Notes: generated from the letters alone by a model not told the origin. A DNA stretch of 64,000 nt from an uncultured Eubacteriales bacterium (GCA_934373635.1 CAKROZ010000003.1:82471-146470), one strand, 5' to 3'. Shown: positions 1-8,056, numbered from the stretch's first letter. Numbers and translations: made by a program.

Positions 1-12
1 GACACCTCCGTT

Positions 13-51
13 TGACAAGCATGTTTGTCGATTTGACAAATATCCTTGTCA
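13..51. promoter_or_regulatory. Twin inverted-repeat operators (TGACAA-N6-TTGTCA)
   Basis: Two palindromes of the same type lie at 13-30 (TGACAAGCATGTTTGTCG) and 34-51 (TGACAAATATCCTTGTCA). Their centres are 21 bp apart, about two helical turns, so two dimers would sit on one DNA face. Both lie just downstream of the minus-strand promoter at 58-86, where a bound repressor would block transcription. A GGAGGTGTC ribosome-binding-like sequence (minus strand) reaches the window edge, so the regulated gene starts just outside. The regulator is not identified; a TetR- or MarR-type repressor is plausible. Confidence 0.65.
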
Positions 52-57
52 TAATGT

Positions 58-86
58 ATTATACACCGAAGGTTTTGATTTGTCAA
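58..86 (-). promoter_or_regulatory. Strong sigma-A promoter reading off the left edge
   Basis: On the minus strand TTGACA (81-86) and TATAAT (58-63) are separated by exactly 17 bp. Transcription would start near position 50, inside the twin operators, and leave the window to the left. Confidence 0.75.
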
Positions 87-108
87 GGGGGAGAAATTTT
101 TTTACAGC

Positions 109-147
109 GACAAAAAGCTCACGGGCTTATCCGTGAGCTTCTTGTCG
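109..147 (-). terminator. Hairpin terminator after the hydrolase gene
   Basis: CGACAAAAAGCTCACGG pairs with CCGTGAGCTTCTTGTCG around a six-base loop. It lies between the hydrolase gene, which ends at 265 on the minus strand, and the left-edge promoter, so it separates the two units. Confidence 0.65.
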
Positions 148-264
148 TTTTCGGTTTTCCGCGAAGCGTGTCGAAAGCGGGCAGTCCTATCCTCCGATAA
201 CCGTGAAGGATGCGGATACCCGCAAGGCGGTCGCTTTGCGCTTTTGGTTCGGGCGCGAGGTGTT

Positions 265-975
265 TTACCCCTTTTCCGAATAACGGCGGAGCATCCGCTC
301 TTCCCACGCTTCGGTAAAGGCAACCTCTTCGGGAGTATGAAGGTAATGCTCCCCGCCCGGGTAGAGGCAAAGATCTGCACCGCTCAATCGTGCATAGCGC
401 TCCACCGTTTCGCGTCGCACCGTCTCGTCCCCCGTGGCGTACAGAATTGCCGTCCGATCAGAGATCTTACCGACGGGATGCGCGCGAACATAGGTGAGAT
501 ATTCCCACGAGAGCGTCTGCCCGAAGTCGGTAGGGATTTCCTTCTCCTTTTGCAATCGCTCCTCGTCGACGCCCGCAAGGTGCATCATGGAGAGGATCAT
601 ATCCTCCATATCCACAAGCGGCGAAGAGAAAAGACAGGCGCGGAGCGGCGCATTCTCAAAGGAAAGAAGCGAAAACCACGCACCGATGCTGACGGCGCGA
701 AGCGAAACGCTGTCAAAGTGCTCCTTTGCGTAGCGAAAAAGTGCGGCAAGTTCTTCCGTGACCACCCACGGTACAAGCTTTTTGCCGTCGCGGCGCCCGC
801 CGTGCTCGGGAAGGTCGATGCCGAGTGTCGCGTAACCGAAGCGGGAGGCGATGTGATGAAAGCGCTCCGCTTCCGCCTTACTTCCGCACAGACCGTGAAT
901 ATATAAAATGACGTCTTTTGCCCCTTCGTCATAGAGGACGGCGGGGGCATTTCCAATCAAAAACTCGGTTTTCAT
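265..975 (-). CDS. Alpha/beta hydrolase
   Basis: A 236-aa protein with an alpha/beta-hydrolase layout: an oxyanion-type HGLCGS near residues 27-32, a nucleophile-elbow-like AVSIGAW with Ser96, an acid candidate Asp183 (TGDET) and His210 (GGEH). The elbow lacks the first Gly of GxSxG. The length fits small serine esterases or peptidases of this fold; the substrate cannot be told. The ATG at 975 is preferred because the homologous-looking core begins there and the upstream extension overlaps the flavodoxin remnant, which ends 13 bases away. It is probably the last gene of a decaying unit, followed by the hairpin at 109-147. Confidence 0.75.
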   Translation of the reverse strand: MKTEFLIGNAPAVLYDEGAKDVILYIHGLCGSKAEAERFHHIASRFGYATLGIDLPEHGGRRDGKKLVPWVVTEELAALFRYAKEHFDSVSLRAVSIGAWFSLLSFENAPLRACLFSSPLVDMEDMILSMMHLAGVDEERLQKEKEIPTDFGQTLSWEYLTYVRAHPVGKISDRTAILYATGDETVRRETVERYARLSGADLCLYPGGEHYLHTPEEVAFTEAWEERMLRRYSEKG

Positions 976-988
976 GTATCGCTCCGAT

Positions 989-1294
989 TCATTGAATTTC
1001 CCGATACGCGCCGCAATGACAGCGGAAGGAGCGGAACCCCTCACGGGTCAGACCGAGAAGAGTGTCCATTTCTGCCGCGGCATTTTCATAGCGTCCGTTT
1101 GTATGGTGGACGAGAAGATAATCGACCGAGCGGATCTTCCCCGCCTCTTCCCTGCAAAAGCGCCAGACAGGGGGCGCAAGCGAGAAGACCCGGATCGACG
1201 AGCAGATCGTCACGTGAGAATACGACGAAAGGTCGATATCGATCTTTCGATCGGCATCTTTACCATTTCGTTCTTCGTCTCCCGTATCAAACAT
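989..1294 (-). pseudogene. Flavodoxin-family protein, N-terminally truncated
   Basis: The 101 residues from an ATG at 1294 resemble the C-terminal part of a clostridial flavodoxin-like protein: a DLSSYSHVTIC strand, an APPVWRFCREEAGK helix and an HHTNGRYENAAAEMD segment. The N-terminal FMN-phosphate loop expected in the first roughly 70 residues is missing, and the sequence upstream is the end of a different gene remnant. I infer a deletion scar rather than a functional flavoprotein. The reading frame itself is open. Confidence 0.6.
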
Positions 1295-1301
1295 TTTTTG
1301 C

Positions 1302-1721
1302 TCATGCCAATGTCGATAGCGCCGCGATAAACTCCTTTGGCTTCTCGATATGAATCGCGTGACCGCAATCAAAGCGGAGGTGCCGGCAGTTCGGAATCGA
1401 CCGCAAAACGTGTCTGAGGTCACTTTCTCCGAGCGCCGCCATCAAGAGATCGTCCTGCCCGATGACTGTTTTTGCCTTCAGTAATAAGGTTTTACAGCGG
1501 ATGCCGCGAAGCAGCTCTTCATGAGGAATTCCTGCGTGAAAAGAATCGGTATAGAATGCCTCACCGAAGAACCCGAAAACCGAACCTCCGTGATATTGTG
1601 CCACGGCACAAAGTGCACCGACACCGGATGCCGCCGCACCGACAATGCAGAAGATTCCCGCGATTTTTGCCAAGGTTTGAAAGACCTTGCAGGTCTTCTG
1701 AATGATTTCGAGCGTTTTCAC
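1302..1721 (-). pseudogene. Chimeric frame: small membrane protein N-terminus joined to hydrolase C-terminus
   Basis: The 139-aa frame has two unrelated halves. Residues 1 to about 48 are a hydrophobic segment (AKIAGIFCIVGAAASGVGALCAV), like the start of small clostridial membrane proteins. From about residue 52 the sequence looks like the C-terminal third of an alpha/beta hydrolase, including a histidine motif (DCGHAIHIEKP) near the end. The nucleophile region is absent, so it cannot be an active hydrolase. The frame is uninterrupted, so a fusion protein could still be made. An internal deletion joining two genes is the simplest explanation. Confidence 0.55.
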
Positions 1722-1752
1722 GACATGTTTCTCCTTATGTTAGCTTGTTTTT

Positions 1753-2031
1753 TTACTTTTCGGGTCTGTTCGGCGTTTTCGGAATACATGTTCCTATCGC
1801 AAGTCCGACGAGCATCCCGAGGGATATTCCGATGCCGATATAGTTTTTCGTCATTGTCCCGACGAGCAGACCGAAGCACATCCCGAGGCACATGCCTTTC
1901 GTGCCGTAGTCCTCCTCTTGTTTTTCCTCTTTCTTTTCCCTTTTTACACCCCGAACGATCAAAATAATGATCGATACGCCCATTGCCACCCATGGCGCGG
2001 CGGCGCGAAGAAAACTCAAAATTGCGTTCAT
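1753..2031 (-). CDS. Small membrane protein of unknown function
   Basis: This 92-aa protein has two hydrophobic segments, about residues 10-28 and 55-85, separated by a Lys/Glu-rich loop (KREKKEEKQEED). The second segment is rich in Gly in GxxxG-like spacing (GLLVGT, GIGISLGMLVGLAIGT), which favours tight helix packing. No known family is recognised. It lies 31 bases upstream of the chimeric frame on the same strand, so the two may have been co-transcribed. Real-gene status rests on the plausible membrane topology. Confidence 0.55.
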   Translation of the reverse strand: MNAILSFLRAAAPWVAMGVSIIILIVRGVKREKKEEKQEEDYGTKGMCLGMCFGLLVGTMTKNYIGIGISLGMLVGLAIGTCIPKTPNRPEK

Positions 2032-2168
2032 GTTATTTCTTTTCTTTATGTTTGATGATCTGCCAAAAATTTATCTGCCCGCGACAGGCTGTTTTCTTTC
2101 ACCTTTTTAAGAAAGTCCGCATGGCGAAAAAAACAACCTAACGTTCGGTAGCAAGATCTCGATTAAAT

Positions 2169-2199
2169 TACGGTCGTGTCACGGCGGACACGAGCCGTA
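2169..2199. other. Intergenic perfect-arm hairpin
   Basis: TACGGTCGTGTC pairs with GACACGAGCCGTA with one mismatch in a gene-free stretch (2032-2293). No run of T follows on either strand, so a terminator role is uncertain. Confidence 0.35.
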
Positions 2200-2293
2200 G
2201 TATTTTGCGGGGATTTTCGGAATCCTCCGCGTTTCCTTCAAAGTGCCTAATTCATGCGACCTTGTTGCTTTCAAAACCCGAAGGGGGTATCTT

Positions 2294-3046
2294 CTACGTC
2301 ACTTCATACGCAGTGTATTCATGATCGAGCTCGTACCCGAGTTTTTCTGCGAGGCGGACCGAGATCGGATTTTGCGCATCCCAACTCGGATACAGCCCTT
2401 CTTCGAGACAATCGAGAATTAGCGCCGAGCAAGCGACGGTCGCCAGATGCTTTCTTCTTTCCGACTCGGCGGTATCGACCTCGATCTCTATTCCTTCCCT
2501 GTAACGCGTGTAAGAGGAGGCGCCCGATACGATGTTTCCGTCCTTCAGGATCACTACACCTCTACCGAGCTGCAAGAATTTTTCTTTGCTTTCAAACGCG
2601 GCGACAAAATCCCTTGTTACGGCGCTTTTAAGGCATTGATCATAGATCTCCGCATCTATTCTTTTTAGCTCGTAGCCGTTCGGCAACCTTTTCATTTCGT
2701 TTCGGAGCGTCGCGGGATCAAACACGGTATCTTTTTTGATTGCATAGCGTGTCACTTTTTTCGCCGACGGGTAACATTCTTCAATCAGCCTTGTCCACTC
2801 ATCGTCCTCGGGAATCATGATCGAAAGCCCGTTCGGTTTGTTCTCTACGATCTCCTTATCGGGAATTCCCGCATAAAAGCCGAAGCAACCGACATATGCG
2901 AGCGCCGATCGCGGTCGTTCCGTGTCCGAAACGTAAATCTTTCCCATGACATTTTGCAGGCACGAAAAAATCAACGTTTCGTTCCATCCTGCAAACAATT
3001 CTTTGACTTTCGTGGTATCTTTTAATTCACAAAGCATCGGTATCAC
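2294..3046 (-). CDS. GNAT-family N-acetyltransferase
   Basis: A 250-aa protein. The C-terminal half carries the GNAT fold: a GVVILKDGNIVSGASSYTRY beta region, then a DTAESERRKHLATVACSALIL segment matching the acetyl-CoA-binding motif A position, and a WDAQNPISVRLAEKLGY ending typical of GNAT motif B. The N-terminal half resembles the extra domain of longer clostridial GNAT proteins. The start overlaps the stop of the upstream GNAT gene by 4 bases (ATGA), indicating translational coupling. The substrate is unknown; the TetR gene at the operon head suggests small-molecule or antibiotic modification, but this is inference. Confidence 0.75.
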   Translation of the reverse strand: MIPMLCELKDTTKVKELFAGWNETLIFSCLQNVMGKIYVSDTERPRSALAYVGCFGFYAGIPDKEIVENKPNGLSIMIPEDDEWTRLIEECYPSAKKVTRYAIKKDTVFDPATLRNEMKRLPNGYELKRIDAEIYDQCLKSAVTRDFVAAFESKEKFLQLGRGVVILKDGNIVSGASSYTRYREGIEIEVDTAESERRKHLATVACSALILDCLEEGLYPSWDAQNPISVRLAEKLGYELDHEYTAYEVT

Positions 3047-3579
3047 CGCTTTTGTTCGATTAGTTTCTTTCCCATCTCAACTCTCACTTCGTGCCGTTCC
3101 GGGTCTGTGTTGGAGTAAGAATACAGATCAAACCCGACAATATCGAAGTCGTTCTTTTTATAGAACGCGATCGCGTTCTCATTGCATGACTGCGTTTCCA
3201 AGATCATCATCCTTGTGCCGAGGGAGATCGCCGTTTTCGTAAGACACTCCATCAGTGCGGAGCCGATTCCCCTTCCTCGTTCCGAAGGCTCAAACACGCA
3301 GATATTGCTTAAACGAAAGCGATTGTTCCAACTCTCCGGCGCCCCTTCCGCAAATCCGAGCAGGTTCCCGCCCTCAAAGGCGCCGAATGCCACGGAATTT
3401 TCCAACCATTCGGCAAAGAAGGCATCCTCGAAGGATTTTTCGACGATTGCGGGAAAAGGCACATACCGTATCCGAAAACCGTCCTCGGAGGCGCAAATGT
3501 CATAATATCCCTTTGTCCGATAGCGAGCGGTAAATTTCTTTCCCGCGTAGGTTGCTTTATCTAACGGTCTGATCTCCAC
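3043..3579 (-). CDS. GNAT-family N-acetyltransferase
   Basis: A 178-aa single-domain GNAT enzyme transferring an acetyl group from acetyl-CoA to an amine. Motif A is clear: ICVFEPSERGRGIGSALMECLTK, with the R/Q-x-x-G-x-G/A loop as RGRGIG. The end (NENAIAFYKKNDFDIVGFDLYSYSN) is motif B. The sequence resembles the streptothricin-acetyltransferase-like branch of GNATs, but the substrate is not established. It starts 3 bases after the TetR gene stops and overlaps the next GNAT by 4 bases, forming a compact three-gene operon. Confidence 0.8.
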   Translation of the reverse strand: MEIRPLDKATYAGKKFTARYRTKGYYDICASEDGFRIRYVPFPAIVEKSFEDAFFAEWLENSVAFGAFEGGNLLGFAEGAPESWNNRFRLSNICVFEPSERGRGIGSALMECLTKTAISLGTRMMILETQSCNENAIAFYKKNDFDIVGFDLYSYSNTDPERHEVRVEMGKKLIEQKR

Positions 3580-3582
3580 GGG

Positions 3583-4224
3583 TTATCCTTTCTCCCCTGC
3601 GCTGTCGGGACGATAAAGGGCGAAGAATTGCCGAACATGCCGTTCGATCAGCCCCATCACCTCGTCTTCACGCTCCGGTTTGCGGTCGCAGAGGTTAATC
3701 CAGACCGAGATCGGAAGGCAGAGCTGCGCCGCCATGATTTCGGGATCGCTATCGGTAAGTCTCCCCTGACGGACAAGAAATATCACGAGTCCCGTGAAAT
3801 AACGCATGACATCCGTGTAATTCTGCTTGGTTTGCAATGCTTTCAGCTTCGGATTCTGAAATTGTTCGATGGTCAGCATCTTACGGGATTTTTGAATCTG
3901 CGGATCGTGCAGGATAAAACGAACGTGCCCCTCGATCATCCGTATTGCCATATCGGGTGTAAGGCTTTGCTTCTCCTTCGTAAATGCAGGATCCTCCCAA
4001 TCTGCGCGTGCAAAGATAGAATGCTTTTCATACTGTTCCAGAGCATCCTGCGTCAGTGCATCGAGAATGTCCTGCTTGCTTTCGAAATGGCTGTACATGG
4101 TTGCCTTACGGATGCCTACCATGTCCGCGATCTGCGCGATGGAGGTTGCTTCATAGCCTTGTACCGAAAACAACTCCAACGCCGCTTTCAATATCTCTTG
4201 CTTTGTATTTCCCTTTTCCACCAT
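3583..4224 (-). CDS. TetR/AcrR-family transcriptional regulator
   Basis: A 213-aa repressor. The N-terminal helix-turn-helix spans about residues 9-50 (KQEILKAALELF, TSIAQIADMVGIRKATMYSHFESK), the classical TetR_N signature; the rest is an all-helical ligand domain without recognisable specificity. It is preceded by GGAGGG at good spacing. It heads the operon with two GNAT enzymes. A CCGA-N4-TCGG palindrome sits inside its own promoter, so it probably represses itself and the acetyltransferases until a ligand binds. Confidence 0.85.
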   Translation of the reverse strand: MVEKGNTKQEILKAALELFSVQGYEATSIAQIADMVGIRKATMYSHFESKQDILDALTQDALEQYEKHSIFARADWEDPAFTKEKQSLTPDMAIRMIEGHVRFILHDPQIQKSRKMLTIEQFQNPKLKALQTKQNYTDVMRYFTGLVIFLVRQGRLTDSDPEIMAAQLCLPISVWINLCDRKPEREDEVMGLIERHVRQFFALYRPDSAGEKG

Positions 4225-4260
4225 ATGCCCTCCGATGATTTTCCTTTTTGCACCTTTTCT

Positions 4261-4289
4261 ATTATAGCTTCCGACCGTTCGGTTGTCAA
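4261..4289 (-). promoter_or_regulatory. TetR-operon promoter with operator in the spacer
   Basis: Minus-strand TTGACA (4284-4289) and TATAAT (4261-4266) are 17 bp apart. The palindrome CCGACCGTTCGG (4271-4282) fills the spacer, a classic place for a TetR-family operator. The stretch 4290-4558 has no gene or clear structure. Confidence 0.7.
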
Positions 4290-4558
4290 GTGCTTTTTGC
4301 GATTTTTTGAGGATTTTTTAGAAAATTCGTCTTTCTGCCGTGGAAAACACTCAGGACTTCTTGTTCTCAGTGAAAACACCACTTGTCATCTTCGACCTTT
4401 TATCTTCAATGGCAAAAAACGAAAAAATTTAGGGTTTCGATGCGTCAGTTACAATTCTATCTATCAACAACTTAATCACTTTTTCTATGCTTTTTTCGTT
4501 TTTAGTCTCACATCAATTGTAACACTACAGAAGTATTTTCGCACTTTTTCACAAAAAC

Positions 4559-4587
4559 TTGACAAAACGGATTTTGTCTGCTATAAT
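4559..4587 (+). promoter_or_regulatory. Promoter of the lipid kinase gene
   Basis: TTGACA (4559-4564), 17 bp, TATAAT (4582-4587): a perfect sigma-A promoter. Transcription from about 4594 gives a leader of about 190 nt before the start codon at 4785. Confidence 0.8.
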
Positions 4588-4606
4588 AGAGCCGTTGCCT
4601 ATTTAT

Positions 4607-4784
4607 CGGGCGAAGATCTTTCTTTTGTTCGGGTGAGAGAATATTGCTTTCGCCCGAAACGTCGGAAAATTCCTTTTGTTTGGCGTGAGGGAACATGGCT
4701 CTTCGCTTTGACACGGAGAATATTACCTTTTGAGCTTTTGCACGAAAACATACCTTTTTGTGCTTTAGCACGGGAGAACGATTC
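4607..4784 (+). repeat. Degenerate tandem repeats (about 23-29 bp) in the leader
   Basis: The leader is built from about six imperfect units. Each begins with a G-rich GGGAGAA-like segment followed by a CTTTTG(T/A)GCTTT-like segment. The clearest pair is ACGGAGAATATTACCTTTTG and ACGAAAACATACCTTTTTGT at 4712-4768. Earlier units are GGGCGAAGATCTTTCTTTTG, GGGTGAGAGAATATTGCTTT and GTGAGGGAACATGGCTCTTC. The last partial unit, ACGGGAGAACGATTC, supplies the ribosome-binding site. Confidence 0.5.
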
Positions 4785-5735
4785 ATGATCTATCATTTTA
4801 TTCTGAATCCGAAATCGGGAAAAAAACGCAAGGACGAGCGGTTTGAAAATACCATCAAAACGGCATGTCAGTCGCGGCATCTGAATTATCATATTTATTA
4901 TACGACGAGCATCGGCGACGCGACGGAATATGTCCGTTCTATGGTCAAAATGTCGACCGAGCGTCAGCGCTTCATCTGCGCGGGCGGTGACGGCACCATC
5001 AACGAGATCGTCAACAGTGCACCCGAAAATCCGAATGTCGAATTCGGCGTGATCCCGAACGGGTCGGGCAACGATTTTTCGCGTAATTTTACCCATACGG
5101 AGCTTTTCCGCGACATCGACGCTCAGATCGACGGCGATACCGTATCCCTCGACCTCATCAAGTGCAACAACTCCTATTGCGTCAATATGGTGAACATCGG
5201 CTTTGACTGTGCCGTCGTGCAGGAAGCCGCGAGACTTAAGCGGCTGAAGCTCGTTACTCCCTCTGCCTCCTACATCTTCGGCGTTGTCGTCGTTCTTTTC
5301 AAAAAATACGGAACGAAAATGAAGCTTGTCTTCGACGACGGCGAGGTCATCGAACAGGAGCTGCTTCTCACCGCGATCGCGAACGGTCAGTATTGCGGCG
5401 GCGGCTTTGACGCCGCGCCCCGCGCGCTTCTGAACGACGGATTGATGGATGTCTGCATCATCGACAAGGTTCCGCGCATGCGTTTTCTTCGTTTGGTCGG
5501 CTCCTATAAAAAGGGCACCTATTTCGAAAGTCCCGCGGCGATGAAGATCATTCGTTACCGTCAGGTTCCGCACTTCCGCATGGAATTTGAGGCTCCCCTG
5601 CCCGTCTGTATCGACGGCGAGATCACGGGCGCGAAATCCATCGAGTTTACCGTGATCAAAAACGGCTTCAATTTCGTCATTCCGAAAGGCTCGGACATGA
5701 AATACCGGACCGTCGACGACTGCCTGAAAAAATAA
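4785..5735 (+). CDS. Diacylglycerol/lipid kinase family protein
   Basis: A 316-aa soluble lipid kinase of the DagK/YegS family, predicted to phosphorylate diacylglycerol or a related lipid with ATP at the membrane face. The nucleotide-binding AGGDGTINEIVN lies at residues 66-77 and PNGSGNDFSR at 91-100; a later NGQYCGGGFDAAPRALLNDG is the family's second conserved block. Length is normal. The ATG at 4785 is chosen because GGGAG lies 8-9 bases upstream and the NPKSG start block follows at once. The gene is followed after 22 bases by the ComEC-like gene. Its leader is unusually repetitive. Confidence 0.88.
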   Translation: MIYHFILNPKSGKKRKDERFENTIKTACQSRHLNYHIYYTTSIGDATEYVRSMVKMSTERQRFICAGGDGTINEIVNSAPENPNVEFGVIPNGSGNDFSRNFTHTELFRDIDAQIDGDTVSLDLIKCNNSYCVNMVNIGFDCAVVQEAARLKRLKLVTPSASYIFGVVVVLFKKYGTKMKLVFDDGEVIEQELLLTAIANGQYCGGGFDAAPRALLNDGLMDVCIIDKVPRMRFLRLVGSYKKGTYFESPAAMKIIRYRQVPHFRMEFEAPLPVCIDGEITGAKSIEFTVIKNGFNFVIPKGSDMKYRTVDDCLKK

Positions 5736-5757
5736 CTCTCCGACAGGACTTTGCTCT

Positions 5758-7956
5758 ATGGGAATTTTCCGTAAACGGCCGCTGTGCATGATACTTTGTA
5801 TGATGCTCGGCGGCTTCGCGCTTTTCCGGAAGCTCGAGGGGACCTTAACGCTTCTGGTGTTTCTTCTCGTCTTCGTCGCGGGCGTCGTCGCCTTTCTTCT
5901 CCGACACAAGACGGGTGTCTTCCTCTCGGTCCTTCTCGCGTGTCTTTCGCTATCCTTTCTCTGCTCTCACCTCTACTTCGATCTGTGGTATTTTGCCGAC
6001 AGGCGGGTATCGGGTGAGCGGGAGATCGAAGCGACCGTCATTGAGATCGGATACGCGAAGACCTACGGCGCGACCTTCCTTGTGAAGACCGAGCCGATCG
6101 ACGACATCCCGCTTTCCCGCTACCGTCTCACCGTACATACCGCCTCCGACGCCGCCGACCTGACCCTCGGCGAGAGGATCCGCTTTCGCGCCGAAATTCT
6201 TCCCGCAGAATCATCGGACGGAGCGACGGACGATCTTTCGATTTTCGGAGACGGGATCTCAGGGTGTGTCGAAATTGACAACTATACTTCACTTTCAAAG
6301 AATGAATCGCATCCGTTACGCCTGCTTTCGCGTCTTCGCACCGATGTGTACGGATTACTCGAGCGGGTCGGCGGTGAGAGCGTCGGACTCCTCGCTGCAC
6401 TCTTTCTCGGTGACAAAACGGGGCTTTCGGGAACGGCAAAGCTCGACTTTCGGCGCATCGGAATTTCTCATCTTTTAGCCGTCAGCGGCATGCATCTCGC
6501 GATTCTCTCCGCCTTTCTTCACCGCCTGCTTTCAATTCTCGGTGTCGGGAAGAAATTCCGCATCGGTGCGGTCTCTCTGTTCGTCCTTTTCTATATGGCG
6601 CTGACGGGATTTTCTTCTTCAGTCCTCCGCGCGGGGATCATGCTCCTGATCGCATCCCTGCTCTTTCTTCTCGCAGGAACCTCAGATCCTCTGACGACGC
6701 TATCCCTCGCGGTCTTCCTCCTTTGTCTTATTACGCCCTATTCGATCTTTGATGTCTCGCTCCTCCTTTCGGCACTGGCGACTCTCGGCATTCTTGTCGC
6801 GCCGAAGCCGAAGGAAGAAGGAAAACGGCACCCCGTCCGACATCTGATCCTCTCCTCCGCGATCTCCGTCCTTCTCTCCTTCTTTGCCGTCGGCGCGACC
6901 CTTGCCGTCACGGTCTTCGTTTTCGGAAGGCTTTCTCTGCTCTCCGCGTTTTCTACCCTGATCTTCGGCTTTTTGGTCGAAGGATTCATGATCCTCGGCA
7001 TCCTGTCCTTGCCCTTCGGTACTTTTCTTCCGACCGAGGTGCCGCTCTCCTTTCTGTCGAAGATCATCTTGCGCCTTGCGGGCATCCTCTCCGATCTTCC
7101 CTCGGTCTATCTTGCCGCGGACTTCCCGATCACGGAGCTTCTGACCCTCCTCTTCTCGATCGCCTTCTTCCTCTTTCTTGTTCTTACGGTGAAGCGCCGC
7201 CGTCCCGCACTTCTCCTGCTTCTTTTGCTTTTTCTCTCCGTCTATGTGAGCGCGGGCGTCTCGTCCCGACTCGCTCTGTCCACGGACAGCTCCGAATATC
7301 GCTCCGACACGGCGGGCGACTGTATCGTTACCCTTTCGGACGCCGAGGTCTCGATGCTCCTCACACCGAGCGCCACGGAAGAATTGCCGATCGACGCCGC
7401 CCGCGAACATCACATCAATGAGATCGACCTCTTGTTTATCCCTTCCTATTCGGCAAAGCTACCGACACTGTTGCGTAAGCTCTCCGCCTCCGTCAAGCTC
7501 CGATGCGTCGTTCTCCCGATGCCGAGTGACAACGAGGAACGCTTTCTTCTCCACGGGATTGAAAGCACCTTGGCAGAGCCCCGCACCGAATGCCGTCTCA
7601 TTCCCGAAAACGGCGAGATAGACTGCGGCAGTGCAACCTATCGGCTCCTTGTACGGGACGGAAAGCGAGTCATTCTCACCCTTACCGCAAAAGGAGAAAA
7701 GATCGCTTATCTTTCCCGCGGCGCCGCGAAGGAAGATGCCGAAACGAAGCGCGCGTTTTTCGGTGCGGGATCGATCATTTTCGGTAGCGACGGTACGCGC
7801 TATCGGAGGCCCTACACCCTCGACCTCGATGCCGCCGATGCCGAGCGCGTTCTCCTCGGCTCGGACGATGTGCAGGTCTCGGAGGAAAAGCTGAAAGCTT
7901 ATCTTGCCCGCGGGAATTTCTTACTGCTACACCCCGAAAAACTGCGGCTGTATTGA
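5758..7956 (+). CDS. comEC: ComEC/Rec2-family membrane protein with degenerate C-terminal domain
   Basis: A 732-aa polytopic protein. In ComEC the central competence domain forms the channel for single-stranded DNA entry. Here an N-terminal DUF4131-like region (TM helices then a beta domain, residues about 1-180) precedes the competence domain with the signature LLAVSGMHLAIL at about 236-247 and several later helices to about 490. The last 230 residues align in position with the usual metallo-beta-lactamase-like domain, but the HxHxDH zinc motif is absent: the site reads DLLFIPSYSAKL. The nuclease-like part is thus probably inactive. It begins 22 bases after the lipid kinase gene with a weak ribosome-binding site. 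Confidence 0.82.
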   Translation: MGIFRKRPLCMILCMMLGGFALFRKLEGTLTLLVFLLVFVAGVVAFLLRHKTGVFLSVLLACLSLSFLCSHLYFDLWYFADRRVSGEREIEATVIEIGYAKTYGATFLVKTEPIDDIPLSRYRLTVHTASDAADLTLGERIRFRAEILPAESSDGATDDLSIFGDGISGCVEIDNYTSLSKNESHPLRLLSRLRTDVYGLLERVGGESVGLLAALFLGDKTGLSGTAKLDFRRIGISHLLAVSGMHLAILSAFLHRLLSILGVGKKFRIGAVSLFVLFYMALTGFSSSVLRAGIMLLIASLLFLLAGTSDPLTTLSLAVFLLCLITPYSIFDVSLLLSALATLGILVAPKPKEEGKRHPVRHLILSSAISVLLSFFAVGATLAVTVFVFGRLSLLSAFSTLIFGFLVEGFMILGILSLPFGTFLPTEVPLSFLSKIILRLAGILSDLPSVYLAADFPITELLTLLFSIAFFLFLVLTVKRRRPALLLLLLLFLSVYVSAGVSSRLALSTDSSEYRSDTAGDCIVTLSDAEVSMLLTPSATEELPIDAAREHHINEIDLLFIPSYSAKLPTLLRKLSASVKLRCVVLPMPSDNEERFLLHGIESTLAEPRTECRLIPENGEIDCGSATYRLLVRDGKRVILTLTAKGEKIAYLSRGAAKEDAETKRAFFGAGSIIFGSDGTRYRRPYTLDLDAADAERVLLGSDDVQVSEEKLKAYLARGNFLLLHPEKLRLY

Positions 7957-7997
7957 TTTTTGACCCGAAAAAGTCGCTTTTCCGGAATTTTCATAGC

Positions 7998-8050
7998 AAA
8001 AAAACTCCCCGTCCCTCGGCGTTTCGACACCGAGGGACGGGGAGTTTTAA
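7998..8050. terminator. Bidirectional terminator between convergent genes
   Basis: AAAACTCCCCGTCCCTCGG pairs perfectly with CCGAGGGACGGGGAGTTTT around a short loop, with A and T runs on both sides. It serves comEC (plus) and ychF (minus). Confidence 0.9.
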
Positions 8051-8056
8051 GTTTTT

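Noticed and set aside
13..51. Reading the TGACAA palindromes as a terminator
   Set aside because: The spacing, position at the start site of a minus-strand promoter and lack of T tract fit operators better.
3628..4788. 386-codon plus-strand frame ahead of the lipid kinase
   Set aside because: It is antisense to the TetR gene and crosses two promoters and the leader repeats.
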